A DNA stretch of 55,483 bases from Chloroflexota bacterium (GTDB lineage Bacteria; Chloroflexota; Limnocylindria; P2-11E), in the NCBI GenBank assembly GCA_005883625.1, contig VBDU01000086.1, forward strand, positions 1 through 55,483, read 5' to 3'. The first letter of the stretch is position 1, and each line of letters begins with the position of its first letter. Under the pieces are notes generated by a model that was not told where the DNA came from, did no database searches, and saw only the letters and a program-made list of their open reading frames with translations. Made by a program: the position numbers and the translations under genes. Shown in pieces: positions 1 to 8,899 of this stretch.

Positions 1-186
1 CGCACCACCGACGTCACCGGCGAGGTCAAGCTCAAAGAGGGCACCGAGATGGTCGTCCCCGGCGACAACACCTCCCTCGAGGTGACGTTGGGCACGCCCA
101 TCGCCCTGGAAGAGGGCCTGCGCTTTGCCATCCGCGAGGGTGGCCACACCGTGGGCGCGGGCGTTGTCACCAAGGTGCTGGCCTAA
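1..186 (+). CDS. tuf: Elongation factor Tu, C-terminal end (partial)
   Basis: Only the last 61 codons are present; the gene enters from the left edge in frame 1 and stops at TAA 184-186. The encoded tail contains [19 protein letters not shown], the highly conserved end of EF-Tu domain 3. EF-Tu delivers aminoacyl-tRNA to the ribosome as a GTP complex in the cytoplasm. Its position three bases before rpsJ is the standard str-to-S10 junction, which supports Tu rather than another translational GTPase. Confidence 0.95.
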   Translation, partial: RTTDVTGEVKLKEGTEMVVPGDNTSLEVTLGTPIALEEGLRFAIREGGHTVGAGVVTKVLA

Positions 187-189
187 CCG

Positions 190-498
190 ATGGCAAAGCA
201 GCGCATCCGGATCCGTCTGAAGGCGTACGACCACAAGCTCATCGACCAGTCCGCCGCGCAGATCGTCGAGACGGCGCAGCGGACCGGGTCGACCGTCACG
301 GGTCCGGTCCCGCTGCCCACGCGCATCGAGAAGTTCACGGTCATCCGGAGTCCTTTCATCTACAAAGACTCGCGCGAACAGTTCGAGATCCGCACGCACA
401 AGCGGCTCATCGACATCAACGATCCCTCGCAGAAGACGGTCGACGCGCTGATGAGGCTCAACCTCCCGGCCGGCGTCGACATCGAGATCAAGCTCTAG
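190..498 (+). CDS. rpsJ: 30S ribosomal protein S10
   Basis: 102 residues, the usual S10 length, with the family start [17 protein letters not shown] and the [20 protein letters not shown] segment. S10 is a 30S head protein and also the NusE partner of NusB in antitermination. The ATG lies three bases after the tuf stop, with no room for a separate promoter, so it is probably cotranscribed with tuf and coupled to its translation. Confidence 0.97.
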   Translation: MAKQRIRIRLKAYDHKLIDQSAAQIVETAQRTGSTVTGPVPLPTRIEKFTVIRSPFIYKDSREQFEIRTHKRLIDINDPSQKTVDALMRLNLPAGVDIEIKL

Positions 499-508
499 AG
501 GTCGGGAA

Positions 509-1201
509 GTGAGCGAAGAGACGACAGTCGAGGGGGGAAGCCCCCCTCAGACCCCCCAGACCGGGCCGACGCAGGCGCCGGCGATCACCAAGCCGGTGCT
601 CATCGGCCGCAAGCTCGGGATGATCCAGCAGTTCCGCGAGGACGGCTCCGTCGTCGGCACGACGGTGATCGCCGCGGAGGCAAATGTCGTCACCCAGGTA
701 CGCACGAAAGAGCGCGACGGCTACAGCGCGATCCAGCTCGGCTTCGGCCGCCCGAAGAAAAAGCGTCTGTCCAAGGGCGCCCTCGGGCATCTCAAGCAGC
801 TCCCGCCGCTCGAGCACCTGCGCGAGGTCCGGCTCGACGACGTCGCCGGGTTCGCGACCGGGCAGGAGATCGGTGTCGACCGCTTCGCGGCCGGCGACAA
901 GGTGCACGTGAGCGGGGTCTCGAAGGGCAAAGGCTTCCAGGGCCCGGTCCACCTTCATCACTTCACGCGCGGCCCCAAGTCCCACGGCTCGGACCACCTG
1001 CGGCGGCAAGGCTCGGTCGGCTCCGGCACGACGCCCGGACGCGTGCTCAAGGGCCTGCGTATGGCGTCGCACCAGGGCGCCGACCGGGTGACCGTACGGA
1101 ATCTCCAGATACTCAAGACGGACCCCTCGCGTGCGCTCCTCTTCATCGCGGGCGCGGTCCCCGGGGGGCGCAACGGCATCGTCATGGTGAGGAAGGCCTG
1201 A
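509..1201 (+). CDS. rplC: 50S ribosomal protein L3 with N-terminal extension
   Basis: L3 core begins near residue 30 (LIGRKLGMIQQFREDG) and includes the conserved GKGFQGPVHLHHFTRGPKSHGS loop that reaches the peptidyl-transferase region. 230 residues compared with about 210 usually. The excess is a Pro/Gly/Thr-rich N-terminus encoded partly by a G6/C6 hairpin repeat (532-557). I chose GTG 509, which has GAGG seven bases upstream. GTG 596 is in frame and would give a canonical L3 start, leaving the hairpin untranslated; the sequence alone does not settle this. The stop overlaps the rplD start by one base. Confidence 0.95.
   Translation: MSEETTVEGGSPPQTPQTGPTQAPAITKPVLIGRKLGMIQQFREDGSVVGTTVIAAEANVVTQVRTKERDGYSAIQLGFGRPKKKRLSKGALGHLKQLPPLEHLREVRLDDVAGFATGQEIGVDRFAAGDKVHVSGVSKGKGFQGPVHLHHFTRGPKSHGSDHLRRQGSVGSGTTPGRVLKGLRMASHQGADRVTVRNLQILKTDPSRALLFIAGAVPGGRNGIVMVRKA
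532..557. repeat. GC-hairpin repeat in the 5' end of rplC
   Basis: GGGGGG (532-537), loop AAG, CCCCCC (541-546), then TCAGA and a second CCCCCC (552-557). The architecture is the same as the copy at 39173. Confidence 0.75.
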
Positions 1202-2145
1202 TGGCCGAGAAGGACGCGAAGAAGAAGCCGGCGGCGAAGAAGGCCGCGCCCGCGAAGGCCGCGCCCGCGAAGGCCGGGGCGAGGCCCGCGGCGAAGCCGG
1301 CAGGCGTCGCGACGCCGCGCGCGAAGGCGCCGGCGAAGGCCGCAACGCCCGCTCGACCGGCGCGCCGGGCCGTCGCGCGCCCGGTGACGCGCGTCGTCAA
1401 GCGCGAGGAGGACCGTCGGGGAGCTCAGCCCCCCGGCCCGCGCGAACGTCAGGCGCCCCGTCCGAAGGCGGAGCCGCGTCCGCTGCCGACCGCGCCGGCC
1501 GGGCACGCCCCGCTCATCGCGCTGGACGGCAGCGCGAGCGGATCGGTGGAGCTCCCCGCCGCGATCGCCTCACCGGCGCGACGGCGCGGCGTCGTCGCAC
1601 AAGCGATGCTCGCCGGCCTCGCGAACGCGCGTCAGGCGACCGCGGCGACGAAGAACCGCTCACGCGTCGCCGGCGGCGGCGCGAAGCCGTGGCGCCAGAA
1701 GGGGACGGGCCGAGCGCGGCAGGGCTCGACGCGCGCGCCGCACTGGCGGCACGGCGGGGTCGTCTTCGGACCGAACGGCAGGCGCTACGCGCAGCGGCTC
1801 CCCGGGAAGATGCGCCGCTCGGCGTTCGCTCAGGCGATGGGCGCGCGCGCCGCGGCGGGGCGCGTCCTCGTCGTCGAGGGCATCCGCTTCGCGGAGGAAC
1901 GGCCGCGCACGCGCGAGGTCGCGGCGTGGCTCCAGGGGATCGGCGATCTCGGGAATGCGGTGCTGGTGACGGCCGATCACGACCAGAAGATCGGCGTCGC
2001 CGCAGCGAACCTGCACGAACGCCTGCAGCTGCGCACGCCGGGGTCGATCCGGCTCGCGGACGTGCTCGGCGCGGACACGCTCCTCGTCATGCGACCCGCG
2101 CTCGACGCGCTGGCGCGGCGCGCGACCGTGGAGGCGAGCGCATGA
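1201..2145 (+). CDS. rplD: 50S ribosomal protein L4 with ~100-residue basic N-terminal tail
   Basis: The C-terminal ~210 residues are L4: [20 protein letters not shown] and [17 protein letters not shown] form the tunnel-lining loop. The first ~100 residues are low-complexity Lys/Ala/Pro (repeated PAKAA units, encoded by imperfect 15-base tandem repeats near 1250-1280). The start overlaps the rplC stop, and the tail stays in frame with the core, so it is not an annotation artefact of an unrelated upstream frame. In enterobacteria L4 autoregulates the S10 operon; nothing here shows that. The tail resembles the one on S17 (shared RRAVAR). Confidence 0.96.
   Translation: MAEKDAKKKPAAKKAAPAKAAPAKAGARPAAKPAGVATPRAKAPAKAATPARPARRAVARPVTRVVKREEDRRGAQPPGPRERQAPRPKAEPRPLPTAPAGHAPLIALDGSASGSVELPAAIASPARRRGVVAQAMLAGLANARQATAATKNRSRVAGGGAKPWRQKGTGRARQGSTRAPHWRHGGVVFGPNGRRYAQRLPGKMRRSAFAQAMGARAAAGRVLVVEGIRFAEERPRTREVAAWLQGIGDLGNAVLVTADHDQKIGVAAANLHERLQLRTPGSIRLADVLGADTLLVMRPALDALARRATVEASA
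1418..1434. repeat. Degenerate GC-hairpin repeat within the L4 tail
   Basis: GGGG (1418-1421) and CCCCCC (1429-1434) around AGCTCAG. The translated phrase RGAQPPGP resembles RGAKPPENP from the glyS copy. Confidence 0.45.
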
Positions 2146-2438
2146 GTACCCGGGGCTCCGCGGTGCTTATCCGCCCGGTGATCACCGAGAAGTCGATGGC
2201 CGGGACGAACAACGGCCGCTACACCTTCGCGGTGGCGACGGACGCGACCAAGCGCGACATCGCCGATGCGGTCGCCGAGGCGTTCAAGGTCGACGTTGTC
2301 GCGGTCAACGTCCTCAAGGTGCACGGGAAGGCGCGCCGGCTCGGCCGCCGCATGGGGCAGCGGCCGGACTGGAAGAAGGCGATCGTCACGCTCGGGCCGG
2401 GCCAGCGCATCGAGAAGTACTTCGTGGAAGGGGTCTAG
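2142..2438 (+). CDS. rplW: 50S ribosomal protein L23
   Basis: 98 residues, normal for L23, with [12 protein letters not shown] near the N-terminus and a C-terminal [18 protein letters not shown] strand. L23 lies at the tunnel exit and docks trigger factor and SRP. The ATG overlaps the rplD TGA in an ATGA tetranucleotide, indicating translational coupling. The same frame is open further upstream, but only this start gives the L23 N-terminus. Confidence 0.96.
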   Translation: MSTRGSAVLIRPVITEKSMAGTNNGRYTFAVATDATKRDIADAVAEAFKVDVVAVNVLKVHGKARRLGRRMGQRPDWKKAIVTLGPGQRIEKYFVEGV

Positions 2439-2441
2439 GAC

Positions 2442-3281
2442 GTGCCGCTGAAGCAATACAAGGCCACGTCGCCGGTGCGGCGATTCCGGCAGTCCGCCTC
2501 CTTCGAGGAGCTCACGCGCGGGAAGGCGCCCGAGCGGAGTCTCCTCGAGCGCAAGCTGCGCAAGGCCGGCCGGAACGCGCAGGGGCGCGTCACGACGCGA
2601 CACCGCGGTGGTGGCGAGAAGCGCGCCTACCGGATCGTCGACTTCAAACGCGACAAGGACGGGATCCCGGCGCGCGTGAAGGCGATCGAGTACGACCCGA
2701 ATCGCTCGGCGCGGCTCGCGCTGGTCGTCTACCGGGACGGCGACAAGCGCTACATCCTCGCGCCGAACGATCTCAAGGTCGGCGACACGGTCGTCTCCGG
2801 CCCCGATGCCGAGGCGCGTGTGGGGAACTGCCTTCCGCTCGAGCACATTCCGACCGGTACCCAGATCCACGGCGTCGAATTGCAGCCGGGCCGCGGCGCG
2901 CAGCTCGTTCGCGCGGCGGGCGGGGCGGCGCAGCTCGTGGCGAAGGAAGGCGAGTACGCGCAGATCCGGCTGCCCTCGGGTGGCATCCGCGTCGTCCACG
3001 TGCGCTGCCGCGCCACCGTCGGGCAGCTCGGGAACATCGACCACGAGAACCGCAAGATCGGCGGGGCGGGCCACAAGCGGCGCATGGGCTGGCGCCCGCA
3101 GGTCCGTGGCGTCGTGATGTCGCCGCGCGACCACCCGCACGGCGGCGGCGAGGCCAAATCGCCCGTCGGCGGCATGGCCCAGACCCCCTGGGGCAAGCCC
3201 GCGATGGGCCTGAAGACGCGAAGGAACCCGCGGACCGACCGCTTCGTGACGGAGCGGCCGCGCAAGAGGAAGGCGAAATGA
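2442..3281 (+). CDS. rplB: 50S ribosomal protein L2
   Basis: 279 residues, typical for L2. Visible landmarks are [14 protein letters not shown] at the start, the RNA-binding OB/SH3 core ([21 protein letters not shown]) and the C-terminal [14 protein letters not shown] loop with the conserved histidine near the peptidyl-transferase centre. GTG start three bases after the rplW stop, preceded by a weak ribosome binding site (TCTAGGA). Its stop overlaps the start of rpsS by four bases. Confidence 0.97.
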   Translation: MPLKQYKATSPVRRFRQSASFEELTRGKAPERSLLERKLRKAGRNAQGRVTTRHRGGGEKRAYRIVDFKRDKDGIPARVKAIEYDPNRSARLALVVYRDGDKRYILAPNDLKVGDTVVSGPDAEARVGNCLPLEHIPTGTQIHGVELQPGRGAQLVRAAGGAAQLVAKEGEYAQIRLPSGGIRVVHVRCRATVGQLGNIDHENRKIGGAGHKRRMGWRPQVRGVVMSPRDHPHGGGEAKSPVGGMAQTPWGKPAMGLKTRRNPRTDRFVTERPRKRKAK

Positions 3282-3634
3282 GCCGGTCCGTCAAGAAGGG
3301 GCCGTACGTCGAGGCCTCGCTCAAAGAAAAGATCGAGATGCTCAACAGCAAGAACGAGAAGAAGGTCGTGAAGACCTGGTCGCGTCCCTCGGTCGTGATC
3401 CCGGCGATGGTCGGGCACACGATCGCGGTGCACGACGGGCACCGTCACGTGCCGGTCTTCATCACCGAGAACATGGTCGGGCACCGGCTCGGCGAATTCG
3501 CGCCGACGCGCCTCTTCCGCGGGCACGGCCGCGCCGAGGCCGCGGCGGCCGCGACCGCGGCGACGACGGGTCCGGCGCCGGCGGCGAGCGCCGGCGCGCC
3601 CGAGCGCGCGACGACCGTGAAGGCGGGCGCCTGA
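3278..3634 (+). CDS. rpsS: 30S ribosomal protein S19 with Ala-rich C-terminal tail
   Basis: Residues 1-90 match S19: [14 protein letters not shown] at the start, then [19 protein letters not shown] and [13 protein letters not shown]19 contacts S13 in the 30S head. The protein runs about 25 residues longer than the family norm, through an Ala/Thr/Pro-rich tail of no obvious fold. ATGA overlap with rplB. Confidence 0.96.
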   Translation: MSRSVKKGPYVEASLKEKIEMLNSKNEKKVVKTWSRPSVVIPAMVGHTIAVHDGHRHVPVFITENMVGHRLGEFAPTRLFRGHGRAEAAAAATAATTGPAPAASAGAPERATTVKAGA

Positions 3635-3635
3635 C

Positions 3636-3974
3636 GTGGAAGTGAAGGCGAGCGCGAAGTTCCTGCGGCTGTCGCCACGGAAGGCGAGGCTCGTGACCGA
3701 CCTTATCACCGGCAAGACGGCCGAGGAGGCGATCGCGATCCTCGAGAACCTTCCGAAGTCGACCTCGCTCCCGCTCGGCCGCGTCGTGCGGTCGGCGATC
3801 GCGAACGCCGAGAACAACTTCAATCTCACCCTCGAGAGCCTGTACGTGAAGCGCGCGATCGCGAACGAGGGTCCGCGGATGAAGCGCGTCTGGATGCGTG
3901 GCCGCGGTCGCCGCGACATCAAGCTGCACCGGACTGCGCATCTCGTCGTTGTGCTGGATTCGAAGGAGGCCTAG
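3636..3974 (+). CDS. rplV: 50S ribosomal protein L22
   Basis: 112 residues, normal length. ASAKFLRLSPRKARLVTDLI is cut by family convention into the N-terminal helix, and the C-terminal beta hairpin (GPRMKRVWMRGRGRRDIK) is the tunnel-lining loop. GTG start one base after rpsS; the stop shares a base with the rpsC start. This indicates tight coupling inside the S10 cluster. Confidence 0.96.
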   Translation: MEVKASAKFLRLSPRKARLVTDLITGKTAEEAIAILENLPKSTSLPLGRVVRSAIANAENNFNLTLESLYVKRAIANEGPRMKRVWMRGRGRRDIKLHRTAHLVVVLDSKEA

Positions 3975-4651
3975 TGGGACAGAAGACGCACCCGATCGGC
4001 TACCGCCTCGGGTTCACCAAGACCTGGAACGCCAAGTGGTACGCGAACCACAAGGCGTACCCCGTGCTCCTCAAGGAGGACGTCTCGATCCGCACCGCGA
4101 TCCGCTCGCGCCTGCGCGACGCGGCGATCGCCCGCATCGAGATCGAGCGCTCCGCGAACCAGGTCACGGTCACGATCCAGACGGCGAAGCCCGGCGTCGT
4201 CATCGGCAAGGGCGGCGCGAAGGTCGAGGAGCTGCGTCAGGTCCTCGGGAAGATGACTGGGAAGATGGTCAAGGTCAACATCTTCGAGATCCGGCTGCCG
4301 GAGCTCGACGCGAACCTCATCGCCGAGAACGTGGCGCAACAGCTCGAGCGGCGCGTCTCGTTCCGCAAGGTGCTGAAGCAGACCGTCTCGCGCTCGATGA
4401 AAGCGGGCGCGAAAGGCGTGCGCGTTGCCGTCGCGGGCCGTCTCGGCGGCGCCGAGATGAGCCGGCGCGAGTGGGAGCGCGAGGGGCGCGTCCCGCTCCA
4501 CACGCTTCGCGCGGACATCGAGTTCGGGCGCGCCATCGCGAAGACGACCTACGGGACGATCGGCGTGAAGGCCTGGGTGTACAAGGGCGACGTCGAGCCG
4601 TCGCCGCGTCAGGTCGCGCCGGCGGCCACGCCCGCGCGGGCAGGAGCCTAG
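3974..4651 (+). CDS. rpsC: 30S ribosomal protein S3
   Basis: 225 residues. GQKTHPIGYRLGFTKTWN is the canonical N-terminus. The KH domain carries VVIGKGGAKVEELR (GxxG loop), and the C-terminal domain shows GRLGGAEMSRREWEREGRVP. S3 sits at the mRNA entry channel and takes part in mRNA unwinding. GTG start overlapping the rplV stop by one base; the next gene starts immediately after the stop. Confidence 0.97.
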   Translation: MGQKTHPIGYRLGFTKTWNAKWYANHKAYPVLLKEDVSIRTAIRSRLRDAAIARIEIERSANQVTVTIQTAKPGVVIGKGGAKVEELRQVLGKMTGKMVKVNIFEIRLPELDANLIAENVAQQLERRVSFRKVLKQTVSRSMKAGAKGVRVAVAGRLGGAEMSRREWEREGRVPLHTLRADIEFGRAIAKTTYGTIGVKAWVYKGDVEPSPRQVAPAATPARAGA

Positions 4652-5098
4652 GTGCTGCAGCCAAAGCGTCTCAAGCACCGGAAGTTCCACCGCGGCCGCA
4701 TGAGCGGGGTCGCGCAATCCGGGAACACCATCACCAAAGGCGATTACGCGCTCATGGCGCTCGAGCCGTGCTGGATGACGGCGCGCCAGATCGAGGCCGC
4801 GCGGCGGGCGATCGTCCACCACTTCAAGCGCGGCGGCAAGGTGTGGATCAACGTCTTCCCGGACAAGCCGGTGACGAAGAAGCCGGCCGAGGTCCGGATG
4901 GGCTCGGGCAAAGGCTCGCCGGACCACTGGGTCTCGGTCGTGCGGCCTGGCCGGATCCTCTTCGAGGTGGGCGGCGTCGGGCAAGGCCTGGCGAAAGAAG
5001 CGCTCCGCCTGGCCGCCTACAAGCTGCCCATCAAGACGCGGTTCGTCTCGAGAGAGGAGGCCGTCACGACGGGTGAAGGAACTGCGGCGGCTGTCTGA
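4652..5098 (+). CDS. rplP: 50S ribosomal protein L16
   Basis: 148 residues. [18 protein letters not shown] and the conserved [16 protein letters not shown] loop identify L16, which lies near the A-site tRNA elbow. GTG start directly after the rpsC stop. Its last 26 bases overlap the start of rpmC in another frame, an unusually long overlap for this cluster; the C-terminal few residues (GEGTAAAV) are non-conserved. Confidence 0.96.
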   Translation: MLQPKRLKHRKFHRGRMSGVAQSGNTITKGDYALMALEPCWMTARQIEAARRAIVHHFKRGGKVWINVFPDKPVTKKPAEVRMGSGKGSPDHWVSVVRPGRILFEVGGVGQGLAKEALRLAAYKLPIKTRFVSREEAVTTGEGTAAAV

Positions 5099-5267
5099 CG
5101 CCGAGCTGGCCGACCAGCTCCGGGGCGCGCGTGAAGAGCTCTTCGACGCGAAGTTCAAGTTCGCGACGCGGCAGCTCAAGAACTATCGCGGCATGCGCGC
5201 GACGCGCCAGAAGATCGCACGGCTCCTCACGGTGTCGCGCGAACGGGAAAGAGAAGCACGTGGCTGA
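5073..5267 (+). CDS. rpmC: 50S ribosomal protein L29
   Basis: 64 residues, normal for L29. [19 protein letters not shown] and the [22 protein letters not shown] helix pair are typical. The GTG start lies inside the end of rplP, with a strong AGAGAGGAGG Shine-Dalgarno at 5051-5060. Its stop overlaps the rpsQ GTG by eight bases. L29 sits at the tunnel exit next to L23. Confidence 0.94.
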   Translation: MKELRRLSDAELADQLRGAREELFDAKFKFATRQLKNYRGMRATRQKIARLLTVSREREREARG

Positions 5268-5898
5268 CAAGACGACCAAGTCCCAAGCGACGACCGGGAA
5301 GACCGAGAAGAAGACGGCGAAGACGACAGCGCCTCGCGCGAAGGCGGCGGCGAAGCCGGTCGCGTCCGCGCGCGCCGCGACGCGTGGCGTGACCGCACGA
5401 CCGGTCGCGCCGGCGAAGGCGGCCGTCGCGGTGCGGCCCGTGTCGCGCCGGGCGGTGGCGCGCAAGCGCGCCGCACCGACCACGGAAGGCGCCACCGAGG
5501 CCCAGGTCGCGGCGTGGCGCCGTCTCCGGCGGAAGACCAAGGTCGGCGTGGTCGTCTCGGCGAAGCAGGCGAAGACCGTGATCGTGGAGGTGGGTCGCCT
5601 TCGCCAGCACCCGCTCTACAAAAAGGTCATCCGCATACGCAAGCGCTTCGCGGCGCACGACGAGATCGGCGAGGCCAAGGCGGGCGACCTCGTGCGCATC
5701 CAGGAGAGCCGCCCCTACAGCGCGACCAAGCGCTGGAAGATCGCGGAGGTCCTCTCCCGCGCGGGCGAGGCCGGCGCCGCCGCGCCGCGGGCCGCCGAGA
5801 TCGAGAAGATGCTCGAGGAGGCCGAGGGCGTTACGGAGATCCTCGCGCCCGAGCGCGAAGAGAAGGAAGAGCGAGCGGAGGCCGAGGAAGGGCAGTGA
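5260..5898 (+). CDS. rpsQ: 30S ribosomal protein S17 with long N- and C-terminal extensions
   Basis: The S17 OB-fold core occupies about residues 85-165 ([20 protein letters not shown], then [19 protein letters not shown] and [16 protein letters not shown]). 212 residues compared with about 85 usually. The N-terminal 85 residues are Lys/Ala/Pro-rich and the C-terminal ~45 are acidic (Glu-rich). I took GTG 5260, which is in frame with the core and overlaps the rpmC end. The basic tail plus acidic tail is unusual for a primary rRNA-binding protein. Identity is secure; the function of the tails is unknown. Confidence 0.93.
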   Translation: MADKTTKSQATTGKTEKKTAKTTAPRAKAAAKPVASARAATRGVTARPVAPAKAAVAVRPVSRRAVARKRAAPTTEGATEAQVAAWRRLRRKTKVGVVVSAKQAKTVIVEVGRLRQHPLYKKVIRIRKRFAAHDEIGEAKAGDLVRIQESRPYSATKRWKIAEVLSRAGEAGAAAPRAAEIEKMLEEAEGVTEILAPEREEKEERAEAEEGQ

Positions 5899-6263
5899 TC
5901 CGCCCCTACACCCGCGTCCGCTGTGCCGACAACACCGGAGCGCGAGAGCTCTCGGTCATCCGCGTGCTGCGCTCGTCGACGGGCACGACCGCCGAGATCG
6001 GCGACGTGTTCATCGCGGCGGTCAAGAACGCGATCCCGAACTCCGGCGTGAAGAAGGGCGAGGTCGTGCGGGCGGTCGTCGTGCGGCAGACCAAGGAATA
6101 TCGCCGCAACGACGGAAGCTACATCCGCTTCGACGACAACGCGGCGGTGCTCCTCAACCCGCAGGGCCAGCCCCGCGGCACGCGTATCTTCGGCCCGGTC
6201 GCGAGAGAGCTGCGCGAGCGGAACTTCATGAAGATCGTCTCGCTCGCGCCGGAGGTGCTTTAG
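5895..6263 (+). CDS. rplN: 50S ribosomal protein L14
   Basis: 122 residues, exactly the family size. [19 protein letters not shown] and the [16 protein letters not shown] and [13 protein letters not shown] segments are diagnostic. L14 lies at the subunit interface. The GTG overlaps the rpsQ stop (GTGA). Confidence 0.97.
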   Translation: MIRPYTRVRCADNTGARELSVIRVLRSSTGTTAEIGDVFIAAVKNAIPNSGVKKGEVVRAVVVRQTKEYRRNDGSYIRFDDNAAVLLNPQGQPRGTRIFGPVARELRERNFMKIVSLAPEVL

Positions 6264-6602
6264 ATGGCCTCCGGTCTGCGGCTCCGCAAGGGCGACGAGG
6301 TCGTGGTGATCGCGGGCAAGGACCGCGGGAAGCGCGGCCGCGTCCAGGAAGTGCACCCGCGTGAGCGCACCGTGATCGTCGCGGGCGTGAACATCAGCAA
6401 GCGTCACACGAAGCCGAACCCGACGAAGAACCAGAAGGGCGGCATCGTGGAGCAGCCGCGACCGCTCTCGATCGGCAAGGTCATGGTCGTCTGTCCCCAT
6501 TGCGGGCAGCCCACGCGCGTCGCCCACCGTATCGAGGACGCGGTGAAGGAGCGCGTGTGCAAGAACTGCGGTGAGGCGATCGTCGTCGAGGAGTCGACAT
6601 GA
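6264..6602 (+). CDS. rplX: 50S ribosomal protein L24, zinc-ribbon type
   Basis: 112 residues. The KOW motif is visible at the N-terminus ([19 protein letters not shown]), and [10 protein letters not shown] continues the core. The C-terminus carries two CxxC pairs (CPHC and CKNC, 18 residues apart), the zinc-ribbon version of L24. L24 is an assembly initiator on 23S rRNA. ATG immediately abuts the rplN stop. Confidence 0.96.
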   Translation: MASGLRLRKGDEVVVIAGKDRGKRGRVQEVHPRERTVIVAGVNISKRHTKPNPTKNQKGGIVEQPRPLSIGKVMVVCPHCGQPTRVAHRIEDAVKERVCKNCGEAIVVEEST

Positions 6603-7156
6603 AAGCCGGGCTGAAGGAGCGCTACGACAAGACGCTGAAGGACGAGCTGCGCAAGCAGTTCAGCTACCCGAACATCATGCAGGTCCCGCGTGTCGAGAAG
6701 GTCATCCTGAATATCGGGATGGGCGAGGCGATCGGGAACGCGAAGGCGATGGACGCGGCCGCGCAGGACCTCGCGACGATCACCGGCCAGCGGCCGATCG
6801 TCACGAAGTCGCGCCGCGCCATCTCGAACTTCCGCCTGCGCGTCGGCATGCCGATCGGTCTCAAAGTGACGCTTCGCGGAGAGCGCATGTGGCACTTCCT
6901 CGAGAAGCTCGTGACGGTCGCGCTCCCGCGCATCCGCGACTTCCAGGGGGTGCCCGATCGCTCGTTCGACGGCCGAGGGAACTTCTCGCTCGGCCTCAAG
7001 GAGCAGCTCGTGTTCCCCGAGATCGACTACGACAAGATCGACCGCTTGCGCGGTCTCGAGGTCACGATCGTGACGACGGCGCGGACGGACGAGGAGGGCC
7101 GCGCGCTCCTGCGCGGACTCGGGATGCCGTTCCGGACCGTTACAGCGGAGAGGTAA
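6599..7156 (+). CDS. rplE: 50S ribosomal protein L5
   Basis: 185 residues. Conserved blocks are [35 protein letters not shown] and [19 protein letters not shown]5 binds 5S rRNA in the central protuberance. ATGA overlap with rplX. The C-terminus ends GLGMPFRT, as is usual. Confidence 0.97.
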   Translation: MKAGLKERYDKTLKDELRKQFSYPNIMQVPRVEKVILNIGMGEAIGNAKAMDAAAQDLATITGQRPIVTKSRRAISNFRLRVGMPIGLKVTLRGERMWHFLEKLVTVALPRIRDFQGVPDRSFDGRGNFSLGLKEQLVFPEIDYDKIDRLRGLEVTIVTTARTDEEGRALLRGLGMPFRTVTAER

Positions 7157-7170
7157 TAAGAAAGAAGAAG

Positions 7171-7356
7171 ATGGCCAAGAAGAGCCTGATCCTGAAGTCA
7201 CAGCGGACGCCAAAGCACAAGATCCAGGCCCACAACCGGTGCCAGGTGTGCGGGCGGCCGCGCGCCTTCATGCGGAAGTTCGGGCTCTGCCGCATCTGCT
7301 TCCGCGAGCGCGCCCTTACCGGCGAGCTCCCAGGCGTGACGAAATCGAGCTGGTGA
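7171..7356 (+). CDS. rpsN: 30S ribosomal protein S14, zinc-type (S14Z)
   Basis: 61 residues, the short zinc form. It has two CxxC pairs separated by 12 residues (CQVC and CRIC) and the ending [24 protein letters not shown] begins at ATG 7171, preceded by AAGAAAGAAGAAG. The same frame is open upstream across rplE, but that extension is non-homologous. The zinc version is the ancestral, zinc-dependent form; no zinc-free paralogue lies in this window. Confidence 0.96.
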   Translation: MAKKSLILKSQRTPKHKIQAHNRCQVCGRPRAFMRKFGLCRICFRERALTGELPGVTKSSW

Positions 7357-7859
7357 TGACGAACGAAGAGCAGCTGAGCGCGTTGAGCGAGGCCCCGCCG
7401 GAGCAGCGCGGCGAGCGGCCGGCGCCGCCGCGAAAGCCGGTCGCCCCGAAGAAGGCGCGGCCCAAAGGCGCCGGCGCGGCGAACGACCCCGTCGCGGACA
7501 TGCTCACGCGCGTCCGCAACGCCGCGGGCGCGCGCCACGAGAACGTCACGGTGCCGGTCTCGCGGATGCGCGTCGAGATCGCGCGGATCCTCCGCGACGA
7601 GGGCTTCATCACCTCGTACGAGCAGCCGTCGCCGCGCGAGCTCGTGCTGCGGATGAAGTACGTGGGCAAGCTCCCCGCCGTCGCCGGGCTGCGCCGGATC
7701 AGCAAGCCGGGGCTCCGCGTCTACGCGCGCAAGAGCGAGATGCCGCGCGTGCTCGGCGGGCTCGGGATCGCGATCGTGTCGACATCCGCGGGCCTCATGA
7801 GCGGCCGCGACGCCGAGCGCAAGGGCCTCGGCGGCGAGGTCCTGGCATATGTCTGGTGA
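7356..7859 (+). CDS. rpsH: 30S ribosomal protein S8 with N-terminal extension
   Basis: The S8 core starts near residue 41 (DPVADMLTRVRNA) and ends with the canonical GGEVLAYVW; KPGLRVYARKSEMPRVLGGLG lies between. 167 residues compared with about 132 usually. The extra N-terminus is Pro/Lys/Ala-rich. The ATG overlaps the rpsN stop (TGATG); GTG 7353 is an alternative in the same frame. S8 binds the central domain of 16S rRNA and represses the spc operon in E. coli; that regulation cannot be judged here. Confidence 0.95.
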   Translation: MTNEEQLSALSEAPPEQRGERPAPPRKPVAPKKARPKGAGAANDPVADMLTRVRNAAGARHENVTVPVSRMRVEIARILRDEGFITSYEQPSPRELVLRMKYVGKLPAVAGLRRISKPGLRVYARKSEMPRVLGGLGIAIVSTSAGLMSGRDAERKGLGGEVLAYVW

Positions 7860-7868
7860 TCAGCTGAG

Positions 7869-8456
7869 ATGAGCCGCATCGGACGCCTGCCGGTCACGAT
7901 CCCTTCGGGAGTCGACCTCAAGATCGACGGCCAGACCGTCACCGTGAAGGGGCCGAAGGGCCAGCTCGCGCGCACGTTCCATCCCGCAATCCGCATCGCG
8001 CGCGAGCCGGGGACCCCTGCCTCGTCAGGGGCCGAGACGCCTGGGAGCGTGAAGGTCACGCCCGGCGACGAGAGCACGAAGACGCGGGCCCTGCATGGGC
8101 TCACGCGGACGCTGATCGCGAACATGGTCGCGGGGGTGACCACGGGGTTCACCAAGGACCTCGAGATCAGCGGCACCGGCTACCGCGCGGTCCTCGCCGG
8201 GAAGAAGCTTCAGCTCGCGCTCGGCTTCTCTCATCCGATCGAGATCGACCCGCCCGCCGGTATCACGTTCACGGTTGAGACCCCGCAGAAGCTCAAGGTC
8301 TCGGGCGTGGACAAGGAGGTCGTCGGCGAGGTCGCCGCGAAGATCCGCGCGCTTCGCGTCCCCGACCCGTACAAGGCGAAGGGCGTGAAGTACGCCGGCG
8401 AGTACATCCGCCGCAAAGCGGGCAAGGCCGGCAAGGTCGGCGCGGCGAAGGCCTAG
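7869..8456 (+). CDS. rplF: 50S ribosomal protein L6 with a hairpin-encoded insertion
   Basis: 195 residues. [20 protein letters not shown], the [16 protein letters not shown] helix, and the C-terminal [21 protein letters not shown] identify L6. Domain 1 carries about ten extra residues ([13 protein letters not shown]) between two conserved strands, encoded by a GC hairpin (8011-8033). The tail is Lys/Ala-rich. L6 lies near the factor-binding centre. Nine bases separate it from rpsH. Confidence 0.95.
   Translation: MSRIGRLPVTIPSGVDLKIDGQTVTVKGPKGQLARTFHPAIRIAREPGTPASSGAETPGSVKVTPGDESTKTRALHGLTRTLIANMVAGVTTGFTKDLEISGTGYRAVLAGKKLQLALGFSHPIEIDPPAGITFTVETPQKLKVSGVDKEVVGEVAAKIRALRVPDPYKAKGVKYAGEYIRRKAGKAGKVGAAKA
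8011..8033. repeat. GC hairpin inside rplF
   Basis: CCCCTG (8014-8019) and CAGGGG (8026-8031) around CCTCGT, extended by GG/CC outside one unpaired A. It encodes an insertion in L6 not seen in typical members. Confidence 0.6.
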
Positions 8457-8459
8457 GGA

Positions 8460-8813
8460 ATGCCCAAAGAGACCAGACGCGAGAGCCGTACCCGGCGTCA
8501 CGAGCGCGTACGCGATCACATCCGCGGCAGCGCGGCGCGCCCGCGGCTCGCCGTGTTCCGCTCGCTCTCGCACATCTACGCGCAGCTCATCGACGACGAG
8601 GCCGGGAAGACGCTCGTCGCCGCGTCGAGCGGCGACGTCAAGGACGCGAAGGGCAGCAAGACCGAGCGGGCGAAGGCGGTCGGGACCACGCTCGGCGAGC
8701 GCGCGAAGGCCAAGGGGATCGCGGAGGCCGTCTTCGACCGCGGCGGCTACCGCTATCACGGACGAGTGAAGGCGCTGGGCGATGGGGCCCGCAGCGCCGG
8801 ATTGAGGTTCTAG
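8460..8813 (+). CDS. rplR: 50S ribosomal protein L18
   Basis: 117 residues. [21 protein letters not shown] and the ending [20 protein letters not shown] are standard for L18, the second 5S rRNA-binding protein. ATG three bases after rplF. It is followed by an 86-base gap filled by a structured repeat before rpsE. Confidence 0.96.
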   Translation: MPKETRRESRTRRHERVRDHIRGSAARPRLAVFRSLSHIYAQLIDDEAGKTLVAASSGDVKDAKGSKTERAKAVGTTLGERAKAKGIAEAVFDRGGYRYHGRVKALGDGARSAGLRF

Positions 8814-8897
8814 ATGAGAACGAGCGAGAAGCGGCTTCGCCGCGACGAGCGAGTCAACCCGCCCGGGGCGTGTCTCCGGCGGAGCCGGAGATTGAGC
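8814..8897 (+). repeat. Structured intergenic repeat, copy 1 (before rpsE)
   Basis: Starts just after the rplR stop. It shares CGAGCGAG, GCGACGAGCGAGTC and GGCGGAGCC plus GAGATTGAGC with copy 2 at 11322. The hairpin CTCCGGC (8874-8880) / GCCGGAG (8884-8890) has loop GGA. Confidence 0.75.
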
Positions 8898-8899
8898 TA

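Noticed and set aside
8870..8899. GTG 8870 as the rpsE start
   Set aside because: It lies in the intergenic repeat and adds ten residues not found in S5; ATG 8900 gives the family N-terminus with GGAG at proper distance.
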